Below, in pieces: positions 10,850-22,649 of a DNA stretch of 64,000 nucleotides. Made by a program: the position numbers and the translations under genes. Position 1 is the first letter of the stretch; each line of letters begins with the position of its first letter. Origin of the DNA: Mesodorylaimus sp. YZB2_4 (lineage: Eukaryota > Nematoda > Enoplea > Dorylaimida > Dorylaimidae). The stretch spans positions 186,001-250,000 of the forward strand of contig JASANH010000510.1 in NCBI GenBank assembly GCA_030248295.1, written 5' to 3'. The notes beneath the pieces were generated by a model. It saw nothing but the letters and a program-made list of their open reading frames with translations, had not been told where the DNA came from and searched no databases.

Positions 10850-11400
10850 ACTTGATATGCGTAGCTACTTTTCAACATAATTTTAGACGTAAAATAAATA
10901 AACAAGATACAAATGATTGTAAAAACACTGCACAAGCAAGAAAAAAAATTTAAAAACTTTCAGTAAATGCAAAATTTTTTTCAAAAAAAAAAGAAAACAG
11001 AATGCCACAAGAAAATATAATTGCACAACAAAATGTAACCAAGAAATTTCATATATATCAAAAACAGGTCGTCAGTTGATTCACATTTATTATTCAATGC
11101 AGAAAAAATTTAACAAAAGTTTTATGTACAGCTTTAACGAAATAACGAAAAAATGTTTCAAACTTCGCCAGTCATGGACACTATTAGTTCGCGGAAAAAT
11201 TTAAAAAAAAAACGTGTCAGTCCTTTACCGATAAAAAAATTAAAAAGCATCTCTTTGTTCTTTGACGAGTCTAGGATTACTGTAACTGCTCCAGGTTTGC
11301 TGTAGGTGGTTTCAACATGACAGCAACAGTCTTTAAACTGCCTATTTTTAACCATTGTGCCACAAAAGGTACTCTCTGAGGGGGGTACGCTATTACAACT
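10850..11400 (-). repeat. right terminal inverted repeat of the mini-Polinton
   Basis: Inverted counterpart of 7999-8535 and of similar length. The inner limit is approximate. Confidence 0.75.
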
Positions 11401-11406
11401 TTTATA
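11401..11406. repeat. right target site duplication TTTATA
   Basis: Identical to 7993-7998. Confidence 0.75.
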
Positions 11407-12349
11407 GAATATACATACTCTTTCCATCAGCAAGGACGAATCGATTATTGCAGACCAACTGCGAGGCGAGGGAAATCCAGAATTGAGGCATAAAACTTGG
11501 TGAATCGAAAACCAAGGGTTGCTAGACAGGAGTTACAGCACAGCAGTGCTGGTTGTCATGAGTGTTGTGGTACTGTGCACCAGATCCACCGAATCCCAGT
11601 TTAGTCCACAGCGCTGCTGGGTCCTGGAGCAGTCGCTTGACCCACGACAACCGCAGGCTCACCAAAATTGCACTTACGTTTCGTATATAGGCGCCTGGTC
11701 CACACAAGCTGTGGCAGCACACCCTAACGGATCTTAGGAACCACCGTCCCACGCAAAATCGAGGATTTAGAGCCCTATCCTTCGTAAGGTATCCGTAGTG
11801 GCTACAAGGTTTATCAATGAGCAAACCAGCACAGAGTCCAGCAGCTCATCCCACACTAGCATTCTCCCACCTTTGTCAGCCTTCTTTTACGCCAGTTATC
11901 TTGCTTCTCTTCCAAGGATTCGAACCTAATCGACTTCAGTTATTCCACCCGGTATCTCAGCCCTGAGGGACCGAGCACCGAGCGCCATGCAATCTGTTTT
12001 TTTTGCTTAACTTCGGCTCGAAATCCATCTTAAGTGGCTGACAATTTCTAGTGTGGCATCCGCCGCTTCCCTGTTTGCATGTTCCCTTCCCTGAAGGTGT
12101 GTTGTCTGCATATTTCCCTATTAGTACCACAGATCGCAATACCACGCACATCTGGACAACTTTCTCAACCTGGACAACCATAAAGTCGATGGCTCTGTAA
12201 ACAGATAGGGTGATATTGAGTATCCTTGACGAATGCCCCTGCCCAAGGCAATACGCTCAGAAACGAGTCCCTTATTAAGTACCTCGCTACTAGCGCCCCT
12301 GTGCAGAGTCTTGACTGCTCTGATAAAAGTCGGACTAAAGTTTCTTATT
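11407..12349. other. intergenic, probable repeat debris
   Basis: No protein family recognised. GGATTCGAACC near 11914 looks like a Pol III B box on the minus strand but lacks a matching A box and cloverleaf. Confidence 0.3.
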
Positions 12350-12725
12350 TCAATGCCAAGTGTAAGGGTCCCAATTTATCGTGTCAGAAGCTTTTTCAAT
12401 ATTGAGGGCAAATTCTTTTTCAATGACTGGAGCAAACCCGATCCATGCGCCGACGCCTGGCGCGTCTTCATCGATCGCAATACGAATATTCTCTCCGATA
12501 TACCTCCCAGCTAGGAACCCAATCTGATTCTCATGAACAAGGGCGCCCACATGCATTTTCAGCCTGTTAACTAAAGCCTTAGCCAAGATCTTGTAATCGC
12601 AATTTAGGAGAGTGATAGGCCTCCAGCCGCTAGGGTCAGTCAGATCTTTGCCGGCCTTTGGCAACAGCGAGATCACTCCTTGTGTCTGCGATGGCGACAA
12701 GTCACTCGCCTGCAGCACAAGAAAT
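12350..12725 (-). mobile_element. L1-like non-LTR reverse transcriptase fragment
   Basis: A minus-strand frame contains QTQGVISLLPKAGKD, DPSGWRPITLLNCDYKILAK, NRLKMHV and HENQIGFLAGRYIGENIR. These are the fingers region of an L1-clade reverse transcriptase. A jump then leads to FALNIEKASDTINWD, a degenerate form of the palm motif, so internal sequence is missing or altered. No intact catalytic DD motif or endonuclease remains. The hydrophobic upstream part of the same frame (to 12835) is not part of the family. Dead remnant. Confidence 0.7.
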
Positions 12726-13069
12726 AGGGCCAGCCCGACGCACAAAGGCAATGCACAATATAACGTCAAGAGAGCACAAGCCAGATACCAAAAAGCAAAA
12801 ACGAGAGCCTTCATGGTAAGATGCAGACCGCACACTTCATTGTCAGTTCAAAAAGAAAACATTTCCAATTTCCACTTAAAGTCAATATCCACTTATTGCT
12901 GAATACCAACTGAAGCATAGACCAATTGGTGCAGAAATTGATCTACGCGCCCTGGCAAAATCATATCGATTAGATGAAATGCAAACATGCCAACAGACAG
13001 ACCAAAAGACATGTATCTCACACTGCATCCTACTGTACCCTATGGTCTGGCCCTCGTCAATGCACTATA

Positions 13070-13215
13070 TTTATATAAAAAAATATGTTATCAGACAACG
13101 AAAGGTTAGCCCAGTCACCCTAGGGTAACCAAATCTGGTATACCTCCCAGCTAGGAACCCAATGCAAGGCGAGACGAGGTTGGCTGGGCTTCCTCGGCGG
13201 CACATGCTTGAGTAG
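13070..13215 (+). repeat. left-type terminal repeat of the TTATCAG MITE family, with filler insertion
   Basis: Begins GTTATCAGACAACGAAAGG and has the inner AGCCCAG..GGCTGGGCT inverted repeat, as at 46201-46320. It is interrupted by a 25-29 base insertion (13134-13162) identical to 12498-12522 of the L1-like remnant. With the inverted end at 15281-15370 it may bound one 2.3 kb composite element. Confidence 0.6.
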
Positions 13216-13319
13216 GTTATACTTATCTCTGCAGGGCGGTTATAGCTGGCCAGTTTTGTGTAAGGGACCAGGGTAGTCTGGGACACGAGCATACCCGCTG
13301 AAACACGTCAAAATCAAGA

Positions 13320-13690
13320 TATTTTATCAGCACATGATGGGTTGTAAAGCGGGCAAGGCCACCCTGGCCATGCAGGAATACTGGAAAGCAAAGTTAGGAA
13401 GTGGCTCAATTGATTTCGGGGCTTATTGGAAGCTAACCAGGACGAAGAATGTTGACGGGCTGACTCGTAGTTTGCACTTTCGTTTGCTGTATAAGGCTTT
13501 GTACACATGAAGGAGGGTTTCTAAATTTGCTGAGGTTGAAGCATATTGTAAATACTGCATGAATCACTATGCGCGTGATAACACAGAGGATGTTCACCAC
13601 GTTTTCGTCTCAAGTCCACGGGCAGTGGCATTTTGGAATAAAGTGGAGGATTTTCTTAAAAAGATAGATCCTCCAGCCCCCAGCCATTGA
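13320..13690 (+). mobile_element. C-terminal fragment of an L1-like retrotransposon ORF2
   Basis: The plus strand reads through LHFRLLYKALYT, a TGA, and then a C..C..H-type region (YCKYCMNHYARDNTEDVHHVF) before a W at AFWNKVEDF. This layout matches the cysteine-rich C-terminus of L1-type ORF2 proteins. One in-frame stop and no upstream reverse transcriptase. Orientation is opposite to the L1-like fragment at 12350-12725. Confidence 0.5.
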
Positions 13691-13779
13691 GTTGGGGGCT
13701 GAAAATAGGGTTTTCGGAATAGTAGGTTCGTCCAACAAGTTCATCACCTCAATTGAAAACTTAGTTGTGTCATCAGCAC

Positions 13780-13997
13780 AGAGGTGCATATGGTTTGCGA
13801 GGGTAGACTACTGGGGGGATAAAGAAAACTGGGGGAAACCCCTGTGGGGGGGCAAAAATTTTTAAAAAAAGAGGGGGGTACACCCCCCCCCGCTAACAGG
13901 AGAAAAACAACACTTCTTCCTCCCTTCCTTTTTTTTTTTTCTTTTTTTTGGTTTTTGGGGGGGTAAAATATAAAAAACAAAAAAAAAAAAAAAAAAA

Positions 13998-14070
<73 letters not shown>

Positions 14071-14100
14071 ACGAAAATAAAAAAAGTTGAAAATTTTTCG
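13780..14100. repeat. homopolymer-rich low-complexity tract
   Basis: Runs of G, C and T give way to about 90 bases that are almost only A (13979-14068). Open frames of poly-Lys or poly-Phe here are artefacts of composition. It could be a retrotransposon poly(A) tail plus poor-quality consensus. Confidence 0.7.
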
Positions 14101-14514
14101 GATGGAAAAAAATTTGCGAAGGTGCTTCTAATCATGAGAGGACTAATAGTGTATGTTGTCAGTCAGTGCATGCAGTTGCTAATGTGCGGATGGTTTTTTG
14201 GTTTGGTGAACAACAGACTTGACTGATTTATCCGACCAGGGAGGATGCGTACAGAGTTTTCTGACGCATAGGCGGGGAGATCAAACAGGTAATAATGGCC
14301 TGTATGGTCTGGTGCCATGTTTTTTTGACTGATGGCTTATCTTAGGTGGTTTCTCAGGACCACGAAAACAGAAATACTAATGAAGATAACAAAAATGATA
14401 AAGTGATGAATTGGGTCGATTTAGACGGTTCTTAAGGTTTTCGTTATTATATGCGCTCAAGGAAAAAATACACGTAAAAAAATTACTTATCTAGATGTGA
14501 TTAGTTTTCGTTCA

Positions 14515-15375
14515 GGGCCTCACAATCGCAGAGTTACACTCACCCATAATACATGCCTCTGTCATGTACTCGGTGCATCGTGGAGTCATGGGGTCGATTC
14601 TCAGTGAGGTTTTATTCTTTTTGTTGTTCACCTAAGGCTAGTACCCACATGAATATACTTATTCGTATTTTGAAGTAAGTTCGGACGTTTGGATATGGGA
14701 ATACGATTCCCTTTTGTTACCTTGAACTTACTTTGGAAAGAGCGAGGACGCTGCAGTTAGGTTGCATCTGCTGTGTAGCGAGAGCGGCGTTGTGGACGCG
14801 TAGTTGAAGAGAGCGACGAGAGAACCGACTGCTCAGGTCGGCCGGAAGAGAGAGACTGAATATATCACAACTTCGTTACACTCTCTTTTACGGACAAAGA
14901 TAAGCAGGCGACCACTCTGGTTGGAGACAGAACGAAGAGAGAATGAGCCACAGAAAGCGAACTAAGCATAAAAAGGAAAGAATCACATCGTAAAGTCACG
15001 GATCGACGATGCTTCTCCTGGGCTGTAATGTGAGCCTTGAAATCCATCGCGCTCCGTCGCGACATGCTGTGACAGCACGGGTACTTTATGTGTGGCACCT
15101 ACCCAGTGATACCACGTAGAGCAGGAAGTTGAGCTCCTGTGTAGCCAGAATGCTAATAGCTTCAGGCGTACAGCCTTCAGCACTAGAACGACCATGGCTG
15201 AGGTAGGGGACGCCCTGTTACACTTTTTATTACTGACAGTGTGGCCATTCTGTTTGATCAAAATTTTTCTACAAACGCCGCCGAGGTAGCCCAGCCAACT
15301 CGTCTTGCATTTGGTTATAGTAGGGTGGCTGGGCTAGCCTTTTCGTTATCTGATAGCAGATTTTTTTTGAAATAC
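14515..15375. mobile_element. TTATCAG-family element, longer copy with internal insertion
   Basis: 14515-14780 matches 46375-46635 (ACTCACCCATAAT..CATGCCTCTGT, GAATACGATTCCCTTTTGTTACC, GAGGAC..GTTGCATCTGC). 15218-15370 matches 46660-46810, ending in the inverted TIR. About 430 bases (14780-15215) are extra in this copy. No transposase frame is visible. Confidence 0.6.
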
Positions 15376-15379
15376 TAAT

Positions 15380-16675
15380 ACTTTTTTGTACCCACATTTG
15401 GGTTGGAAATTCAGAGAATAGATAGAAGAAATTTGTCGTCTTTTTATTGTTTTGATTTCTAAGTCCAAAATTTTTGAAAAATCCACTTGCGATCTGCATT
15501 CTCTAAGGAAAAGAAGATTTGGAGGAACTTGAGACCGTTTGCCGCCAGAAAATAACTCGAATGTTGAGTTTTTGCTAAGCAATTCACATTGATACTTTTG
15601 TGGTCAATACATTTTGTCTTTCTAAGAAAAAAATGCCGTGCAATTTTTTGGTTCAATGGTGATAGATCATGTGACATGAGAAAAAAATCTTTGCTAGAAT
15701 CTTGAGTGACTGTAAAGATTTTCATAGGAGACGCGAGGTAAAGCATTTTTTGTTTTTAAAGTAAAGCAAAAACTCCAACCAAACTGAACTAACAGAACTA
15801 GCAAAACACTTGTCTCTGCTAGTAGTTTTAAGAAAGGGCAACTACGGCAAACACCAACAGACAGACCACAAGACACGTATCTGCATCCTACTGTACCCTA
15901 TGGACTGGCCCTCGTCAATGCACTATTTATACGACTATCACTTTTTACCTGAGCGCTTGACGCCCACGCCTGACAATCCTTTCGACTAGGCTCTCTCGAA
16001 CTCCTTTATTCCTGCGATGTATGAACAAGCCGCATTGTTACAAACGATAAGACTCATGATAAAATTTAAAAAAAGGAATTCGGAAGTCGCTAATTTCTTT
16101 TTTTCGAAATGCACGATTTGAAAAAACCGTTACTTTTACGTAATGGGGAAAAAACAGTGTTGTGGGTAGCTTCCCTCTGTCGCTCGAATCGAATACCTTC
16201 CATTTACTCTGCAACAGGAAAGTCAGCTGTCGCAAAGTCAGCATGCCCATAGCTGACCTTTTGAGGACGGATTCCATTTTCAAAGGTCGCAACAAAAACG
16301 TTGCAAGGGCAAAACAAAAACAGAGAAAGTAGCCAATTACGAATACAAACTGATCGTGAGAACGGAACAGTGTCAAGAAGCCCAGATAGCAAAGTCATTC
16401 CTCGAATCTGGCTAAAATAGCTGTGAGGAATTGTCTGGATCGATCATCAGAAGCCCAGGAGCCATCGAAGCCCCGGCCATCAAGTAATTTTTGCAGTGAC
16501 GGCTGGGTCGTCAGATGCTGCGCAAGACCACCTTTCACTGTATCTCAAAAAAAAGTTTGGGGCACATATGGAAAAAAGCCTGTCAGTCTGTCTGTTTACT
16601 CGGTAGCCAAGCACTTGAAAGCGCACTAAAACGGCACCGCACATGTAGGATTATAAGCAAGAAAGAACACAACTA
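15380..16675. other. intergenic, nothing recognised
   Basis: Several open frames of 60-110 codons on the minus strand show no domain. A phrase near 15860-15920 is almost the same as 12995-13065, so repeat sequence is present. Confidence 0.3.
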
Positions 16676-16679
16676 TAGG

Positions 16680-18645
16680 AAAATTAAATTTATCATTTAC
16701 ATAAAACCCAGACGTGCTTTTTAAAATTATCCAATGAGTCCATTGCTTTGGTTCCAGGCTGTAATAGTCGAGTAAAGAAAGCTCTGTTTGAATGATTCAG
16801 TTCGAGGAGCTGGCGTGACTAGCTCATGAGGCTGAATGAAACGGCTGCTAAAACGCCGGCCACAGTCATCAAGGTGAATAAATGTTCGATTTCGAAAGAA
16901 TGCCCAGCCGTGATAAAATTTATAAAATTGCATGAGCTTCAGTTAGTCTCGCCTTTTCTTAAGCGATAAAAGATTCAGAGCACTTAACCCCGCATCGTAC
17001 TGAATGGCCCAATTATTCAGAATGGAACGTACCGCAAACTTTTGAGATCTCTCGAGGTCATCGATCAATGCCTTCTGCATGGGTGACCAAGAAGAGCAGC
17101 CGTAATCAAGCTTGGGTAGAACACATTGCATATATACCGTTTTTAATACTCCATTCGCATATTTACCGAATTGCCGTTTGAAGGCCCCAATCATCTTCCG
17201 GGCATGCGAGGCCACATAATGACAGTGTTCATTGAATTGCAAATTTGGCGAAAGAATCACGCCAAGATAAGTTACTGTTGCACTGAAAGCGATTTCTTGA
17301 CCACGAAACACCAAATTTGGCTTAGCGGGTTCCGTTCGACCAAGCCAAAATAAAATCGATTGAGTCTTCTGAACATTGAAATCGAGTCCTAATTCTTCGA
17401 CAAAGTCGCTAACAAAGTTCAAAGCGGGCTGAACACGCGATTCTAATTCAGACGAGGTTCTTGCAGGAACCAGGAGCGCAAGGTCATCTACAAATGCTTG
17501 TAATAGGTAGTCGGGGAATGTTCTCCTGAATTCTGATAGCAGCGGGTCAATCAGCGATATGAACAAAGACGGCCCTAGTACTGGTCCTTGGGGCACTCCA
17601 GAGGTAACGGCTGACGTAGCTGAGGCACAGTTTCCCAAAACACCGAGCTGGCTTCGACTTTCAAGATATGATCTCAGCCACCGCAGAAGCTTTGGACAAA
17701 GTTTGTGATAAGTATCCAGATTTTCTAGTTAGCGGAGATGGACCACTGTGTCGAAAGCTTTCCGTAAGTCGAAGAAAATTCCACCTACAAGACGGTAATC
17801 CTTGCCGTTTAGCCAGTCATGGGCCGTTTGCGTAAGATTGATCAAAGCCGTCGAGGTAGATCGACGGGGGCGAAAACCAAACTGGTTTTCGGACAGGCGC
17901 AGTCGAGGTTTTAATAAACAGTGTATATGCGATTCCGCCACTTTCGAAACAATAGGTAACAACGATATCGGCCGATAATTTTGGACCTGATTCCGTTTCC
18001 CTGGTTTAGGGATTGGAGTCACCTTCGCCAACTTCCAAGCGGCAGGATAGCATTCCTCAACAAGCGACCTGTTGATCAGTGCAGCAAGACCTGGGCTAAT
18101 AGAATCGACGATGCCACGCAATATAGGTGAAGTGAGGCCATCAATGCCGGGAGCACAGTTTTTCTTCAGGCGTAGGATGCTCTCCTTGACAAACGAAGCC
18201 GAGACTAAGTAATAGTTATAATCATCCAGATCAGACGGGGGCGGGATATAGTCTCCCGGAGGATTGAAGATGAAATTTTCTTCAAATGACCTGCGAAAGG
18301 CTTCTGCCTTTGATGCTGCTGTGTAGTGAGGACGATCGAAGTTATCAGTAAGAGGTGTATTGAACGTTCTTGCGGCTCGAATTTGCGGAACGCAGACCAA
18401 AATTCGCCCGGAGACTTCGCATTGCCAAAGATTTCCATAACACACCGACGCTTAGCAGTTCTGATATCCTTTTTAACCTTGGGCCTAGGGTTAAATGAAA
18501 TGTACTGTATAGGGGAAGACCCTTTTGCCCTTGCAGCCTTTTGTCGTGCGACCGTTTGCCCGCGATCTTGTGGTGACTGAATGTAGGGTTGGGTCTGGTA
18601 CAGCTTCCTGAATCTTTCTTATTTCTTGCCTTACTCGTATTCATG
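16680..18645 (-). mobile_element. Jockey/CR1-type non-LTR retrotransposon, 5'-truncated and frameshifted
   Basis: Minus-strand pieces in order: a linker with SPGEFWSAFRKF (about 18400), then reverse transcriptase with NCAPGIDGLTSPIL, NYRPISLLPIVSK, FGFRPRRSTSTAL and FFDLRKAFDTV (18445-17729). A shifted stretch with LLRWLRSYLESRSQLG follows (about 17730-17640), then SGVPQGPVLGPSLF and the catalytic FVDDLALL, thumb sequence to 16943. A shifted C-terminal piece ends near 16680 (RTFIHLD..RRFSSRF). At least three frame breaks exist and the endonuclease domain is missing. A dead copy of a reverse-transcriptase element that moves by target-primed reverse transcription. Confidence 0.85.
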
Positions 18646-19547
18646 GTTGCTCACATTCATTCGTTATTCCCATCCAAACACACGCGCAATCTGGGGATAA
18701 GAAACACAGTCGAACTAATGTGCATATAATGGACTTGATCATGTTTATCTAATGCGCATCCGCCAAACAAAGCATCGCCCCGTGTAACAGGTGCGACCCG
18801 GCTCGTGTACCCATGTATGTAGTTGATGTTTCAGCTTCGGAAAGTCTTTTTAGGCGTTTATTCTTCATGAATAGAACTTATCTTCTCCGGCTTTGTGTTG
18901 CCATCTCTCCCCTTGAATGGACCGGGCTGCTGAGGCAGAGGACGACCTGAGACACCGCTAGTCAGGACTCACAATTTCTGCTTTACAACGGCTCTCATTT
19001 TTTGTGCGTCGGTAAGTCATTGTCTCTATAGGGTCATTGTAAATACAAGGCGATTTTTTTGTGTATGTATCTCTAATGAGTGGTGAAACATCCTCGTATA
19101 TCTTTACATCACTTAGGCTTCCGTTTAAAGACCGGTTGCATAATGGAAGGGTCTTCGGTCCTTTCTTCCTTCTCTTTATCGATTTTCCTAACCAGAGTTT
19201 CTTGTGAATCTCGAACTCGTTCACACTACAGCTCTGGCCGAGGCATGCCTGATCCAGGCAACGCGCGCAACGTCTCGCTTACAATCAGTGGCAACAGATT
19301 TCAGTATTCAGTGCCACGGCAACAGATTTATTAGGTATTCATGTTACAGATCGGAATACCACGCACATCTGGACAACTTTCTAGCGCCGTTACTTTAAAG
19401 TCGATGGCTATTATAAACAGATAGGGTGATATTGGGAATTTGGCGGATGCCACTGCGCAAGGCTAAGGCCAGGTGCTGTTGCCACTGATTGTGAGCTAGA
19501 CAAGTTGACCCTTATACCCACCAACGCAGCACAAAGCCTGTGTCATG
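18646..19547. other. intergenic, nothing recognised
   Basis: Short frames only, with no family or RNA gene recognised. Phrases near 19345-19430 resemble 12115-12215 (ATACCACGCACATCTGGACAACTTTCT; GTCGATGGCT..ACAGATAGGGTGATATTG), showing another dispersed repeat. Confidence 0.35.
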
Positions 19548-20505
19548 ACGTAATGTGTCCGCCATCACAATGTCGAAATGTGTCTGGGGTTATCGTTATG
19601 TGTCCGACCAAAATAGACATTGTTTCTCCTCCATGACAACACGATTTGCCTTTTCCAAGCTTTTTATTGGTTATGTCTATCTAGTTATGAACTGTACTTC
19701 ACGTAGCTTGTCTCGGGTTTCTAAATTTATCCCTGCGTAACGTGCGAGCCGGCAGTGTGCCCATCGATTGGCACGAGTGGAACGTAGTCAACCTCTCGGG
19801 TTGATGTTTCACCAGTCTTACGACTAGTCGTTAGACTACTACTATAGGGCCCTGACATTTATGTGCAGTGCGTAAACTCCCGGCGGCACCACCTACGCGC
19901 CTCAAGTATTCGTCCGAAGGGAGTCAGGCGCTTAGACTCAGGAGGCGACACCAGGCAGGACGTAGGTGGTGGGCGCGTGTTACACCTGTGTTTAAAAAAG
20001 ATCACACTTATAAATAATCAGCAATCAGGTCAGAACTAATTGATATACGAGTATATGCTTCTGAATAACTCATTAGTATCAGTACTAGTTCACACTTTGC
20101 TGCAGCATATACTGCGCTCTACCACACTGTACAAAAAAGAAAAAACTTATTCCAGCGTTCTGGTGTTACAGCATTCTTGTTTTTAAAATGTCTAACAAGC
20201 CTTTTGAATAAGGAAATCGTCAAACGTGGCGATGTATCACAACTTATCCGTACAGATATTCCATTATTAAAATAAAGTCATTAATAAGTACTCATTCCAG
20301 GTTCAGTGCAATTTGGCTATGCCTTCGCTCTTTTATAATTCGACCTTCTCTGTGAGGCTTTTGGCATTCGTTTGATTTCCCTACTTTAGCAAGCGGACAC
20401 ATTCCGATGACCCCGGACTTATTGCGACAGGGGGTGACCCCGTGGTAATGCGTCCATCGGACACATTTTACCATGTCGTAAAGTGTCCGCCCGGACACAT
20501 TACGA
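19548..20505. mobile_element. MITE-like element with AATGTGTCCG terminal motifs
   Basis: The left end has ACGTAATGTGTCCG and repeats ATGTGTC(C/T)G three times within 60 bases. The right end ends CGGACACATTACGA and carries several inverted copies (20393-20505). About 960 bases, no transposase. Inverted ends with clustered subterminal motifs suggest a non-autonomous DNA transposon. Confidence 0.55.
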
Positions 20506-20594
20506 TCCAAACACTTTTTGACGCGACACCGGCAATGCATTCGAATCCGTCGTACCCGGACGACAGATCCTGGCTTACAAACTCCACAACACTT

Positions 20595-20830
20595 CAAAAT
20601 GGATCGATATGGAATGTTACAGCACCATGAATTCTCCAGAGAATAACATTACATACATAGTAGACCACGTGGAAACCACATGGGTCCATTTCGACCATGC
20701 GGAATCGCGGTGGTAACGCCAGGACTCCATAAAGGAATAGTTGGATTCCGCATGTGGAATTCAAGGTGTAGTTTTTCTGGACTCCACGAAAGTCCATGCG
20801 GATCCATGTGACTTCCAATCCTCCTCTGAA
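20595..20830. repeat. GGATCC/TGGAATCCA-rich palindromic patch 2
   Basis: Contains ATGGATCGATATGGAAT, CACGTGGAAACCACATGG, TTGGATTCCGCATGTGGAAT and GCGGATCCATG, in the same style as patch 1. Confidence 0.5.
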
Positions 20831-21930
20831 TCAATGCTGGAAATAGTTTGGCGAGAAACAGGAAATAAGCAATCAGCGCAGCAGTTGCAGCTCTAATTAT
20901 TAGCTTTTAACTAGCACCAAATCAATCGTGCTCAAAAGGCAATACATCAATGATTATTAACGCCAGAATTTTGGAAACGGGATCTCCTAGAATTATGCAT
21001 CTTTTTTTATGTCCCTAATTTTTTTACCTTGAACTGATGTCGAGATGCAGTTGGCCAGTCAACCTCTGTGTGTGCATAGGTTCAGCACAATATGAATGTA
21101 TCTAGCTAGATAGTCGACGTAGGAGCCGGTGCTACCTGCTCTATGAAAATACAGTGCTTTCTGTTTGCAGGATGGTTTTTTCGGCTCCATTCGTGATCCT
21201 CCTGATGAATTGCGATAATCTTTGGCTCGAGTATGCTTGGCATAGTATACGAGAACCGTACGATGGGGTTTCCAAAAGTTTAATCTGTTAGATAGATATC
21301 GATGAGCAATGTCATCTAAAAATTGGGCCCCTGTACTGCAGAATGGAGGTCCGCAAAGTTGACCAGGAAAGGAAACAGGCGATAGGTGCATGTTTGTTTC
21401 GTTCGTTTTTACTGGTTTTATAGTGGGTTTACTTACGATTCGCGGTTTACTCTTTAGTTCATTCCCCGATGGTACTTGTTTACTCAGAAGCCATCTGCGC
21501 TGTCGACTGTCGAGTTCGTAAGAGTCAATGCGAGAGTATGTACAGTATGTTTGCCGCTAGTTGGCAATACATATCATGAGATAAAAGGGCTTCTTTTTTC
21601 TTGCTCATACAATGCATCAGTCTGTGCTGGTGGAAGCAGCAGATATCCGAGTATGTTAGCCCACATCGTTAACCTCGAGATCGAAAGTGATGTGCTGCTT
21701 AATTCAAATATAAATACGCTTTAACTACTTTACCTAATATATTCTTCAATTCTGTACGTTTCACTTGCTTTCCGTGTAAGCCCCTCTGAATTTTTTTTGC
21801 GCGCTTGATCTATTTCGTCATGTCAGGCAGCGATCTGCGCGGCGCTTCAAAGTTTAGTATTCTGAAGTGAGAATTCTATTACTATTTTTTGGCCCATGAG
21901 TAATTTGGTATTCTAACAGTAACCCATCTT
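20831..21930. other. intergenic, nothing recognised
   Basis: Frames of 80-110 codons occur on each strand without recognisable domains. Confidence 0.3.
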
Positions 21931-22406
21931 ACCGTATTTCCTCGAAATCCTCCCCCTCTGGTTATTCTCCCCCGTCTAGACCCCGATCGAACTTTATTCT
22001 CCCCCCTCCGGAAATTCTTTCCTGGGGACGAATTTGAATTACCGCTCAAAATCATCAGGTGTGGGAAATCTGAAGGATATGAGTGTTCTTAGGGTGATGG
22101 AAAATGTTTTCTTTGAAGAGTCAGATGATGAAGATGATGTTGAAGACGAAGATATCGTGTATATTGATTGAATTAAGTTATGAGCAGCATGAATGGGAAG
22201 AGAAATATTGAAATAAACAAAGTTAGCCGTACTTGTTGGCAAGCTTTAGACTGTCTAACTTTCTATTACTGATATCTATGTGAAGAATAGTTACTTTCTG
22301 GCATCTGGAAAATGTTTGAGTTTTATTCTACTCCCTCTGGAAATCCTCCCCTCTGGGACCCGTTTAAAAAGTTTCTTCCCCGTAAAGAATTTCGAGGAAA
22401 TACGAC
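21931..22406. mobile_element. MITE-like element with CGTATTTCCTCGAAAT inverted ends
   Basis: The left end ACCGTATTTCCTCGAAAT and right end ATTTCGAGGAAATACG are inverted copies. A plus-strand frame ending at 22171 finishes in a run of Asp/Glu (FFEESDDEDDVEDED). Acidic tails of this kind end some DNA transposases, so this may be an internally deleted derivative. Confidence 0.55.
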
Positions 22407-22649
22407 ATCTACAAGCCATGAAAGGGCTGGACTGGAAATTGCTCCGCATCAAAAAAATGCCCCAGATTGTATCAGACAAAAACAGCAAGAAATTGTGCGT
22501 TTCTCGAATTTTTATGTAGACTTCAGAGTATGCCATATTTTATCTTTTCTTGCCACCTTTCTGAAGCTAATATTGGGTAATCATTCCACGAACCAACTAG
22601 AGCTTCCTCGCACTCTCCGCATCATATTTCTCAAAATTCTGTCATAAAA

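Larger units (their letters stand above)
7999..11400. mobile_element. 3.4 kb Maverick/Polinton-like element carrying a capsid-like gene
   Basis: The left end AGTAGTAATAG (7999) and right end CTATTACAACT (11400) are inverted copies of each other, and similarity continues inward for about 540 bases. TTTATA lies immediately outside both ends (7993-7998 and 11401-11406), a perfect 6-base target site duplication. Six-base duplications, termini beginning AG and TIRs of 100-1000 bases are the published signature of Polintons (Mavericks), but those are usually 15-20 kb. Here the only sizeable gene is the capsid-like one at 8707-10031. I see no DNA polymerase B, retroviral-type integrase, FtsK-like ATPase or protease. 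It is best read as a non-autonomous derivative. The terminal structure is directly visible; the class is inferred. Confidence 0.75.

Noticed and set aside
11905..11985. tRNA gene on the minus strand around the GGTTCGAATCC near 11914
   Set aside because: Only the B box fits. No acceptable A box, anticodon stem or acceptor pairing was found.
13893..14226. Open frames coding mostly Lys (plus) or Phe (minus)
   Set aside because: They arise only from the long A run at 13979-14068 and are not genes.
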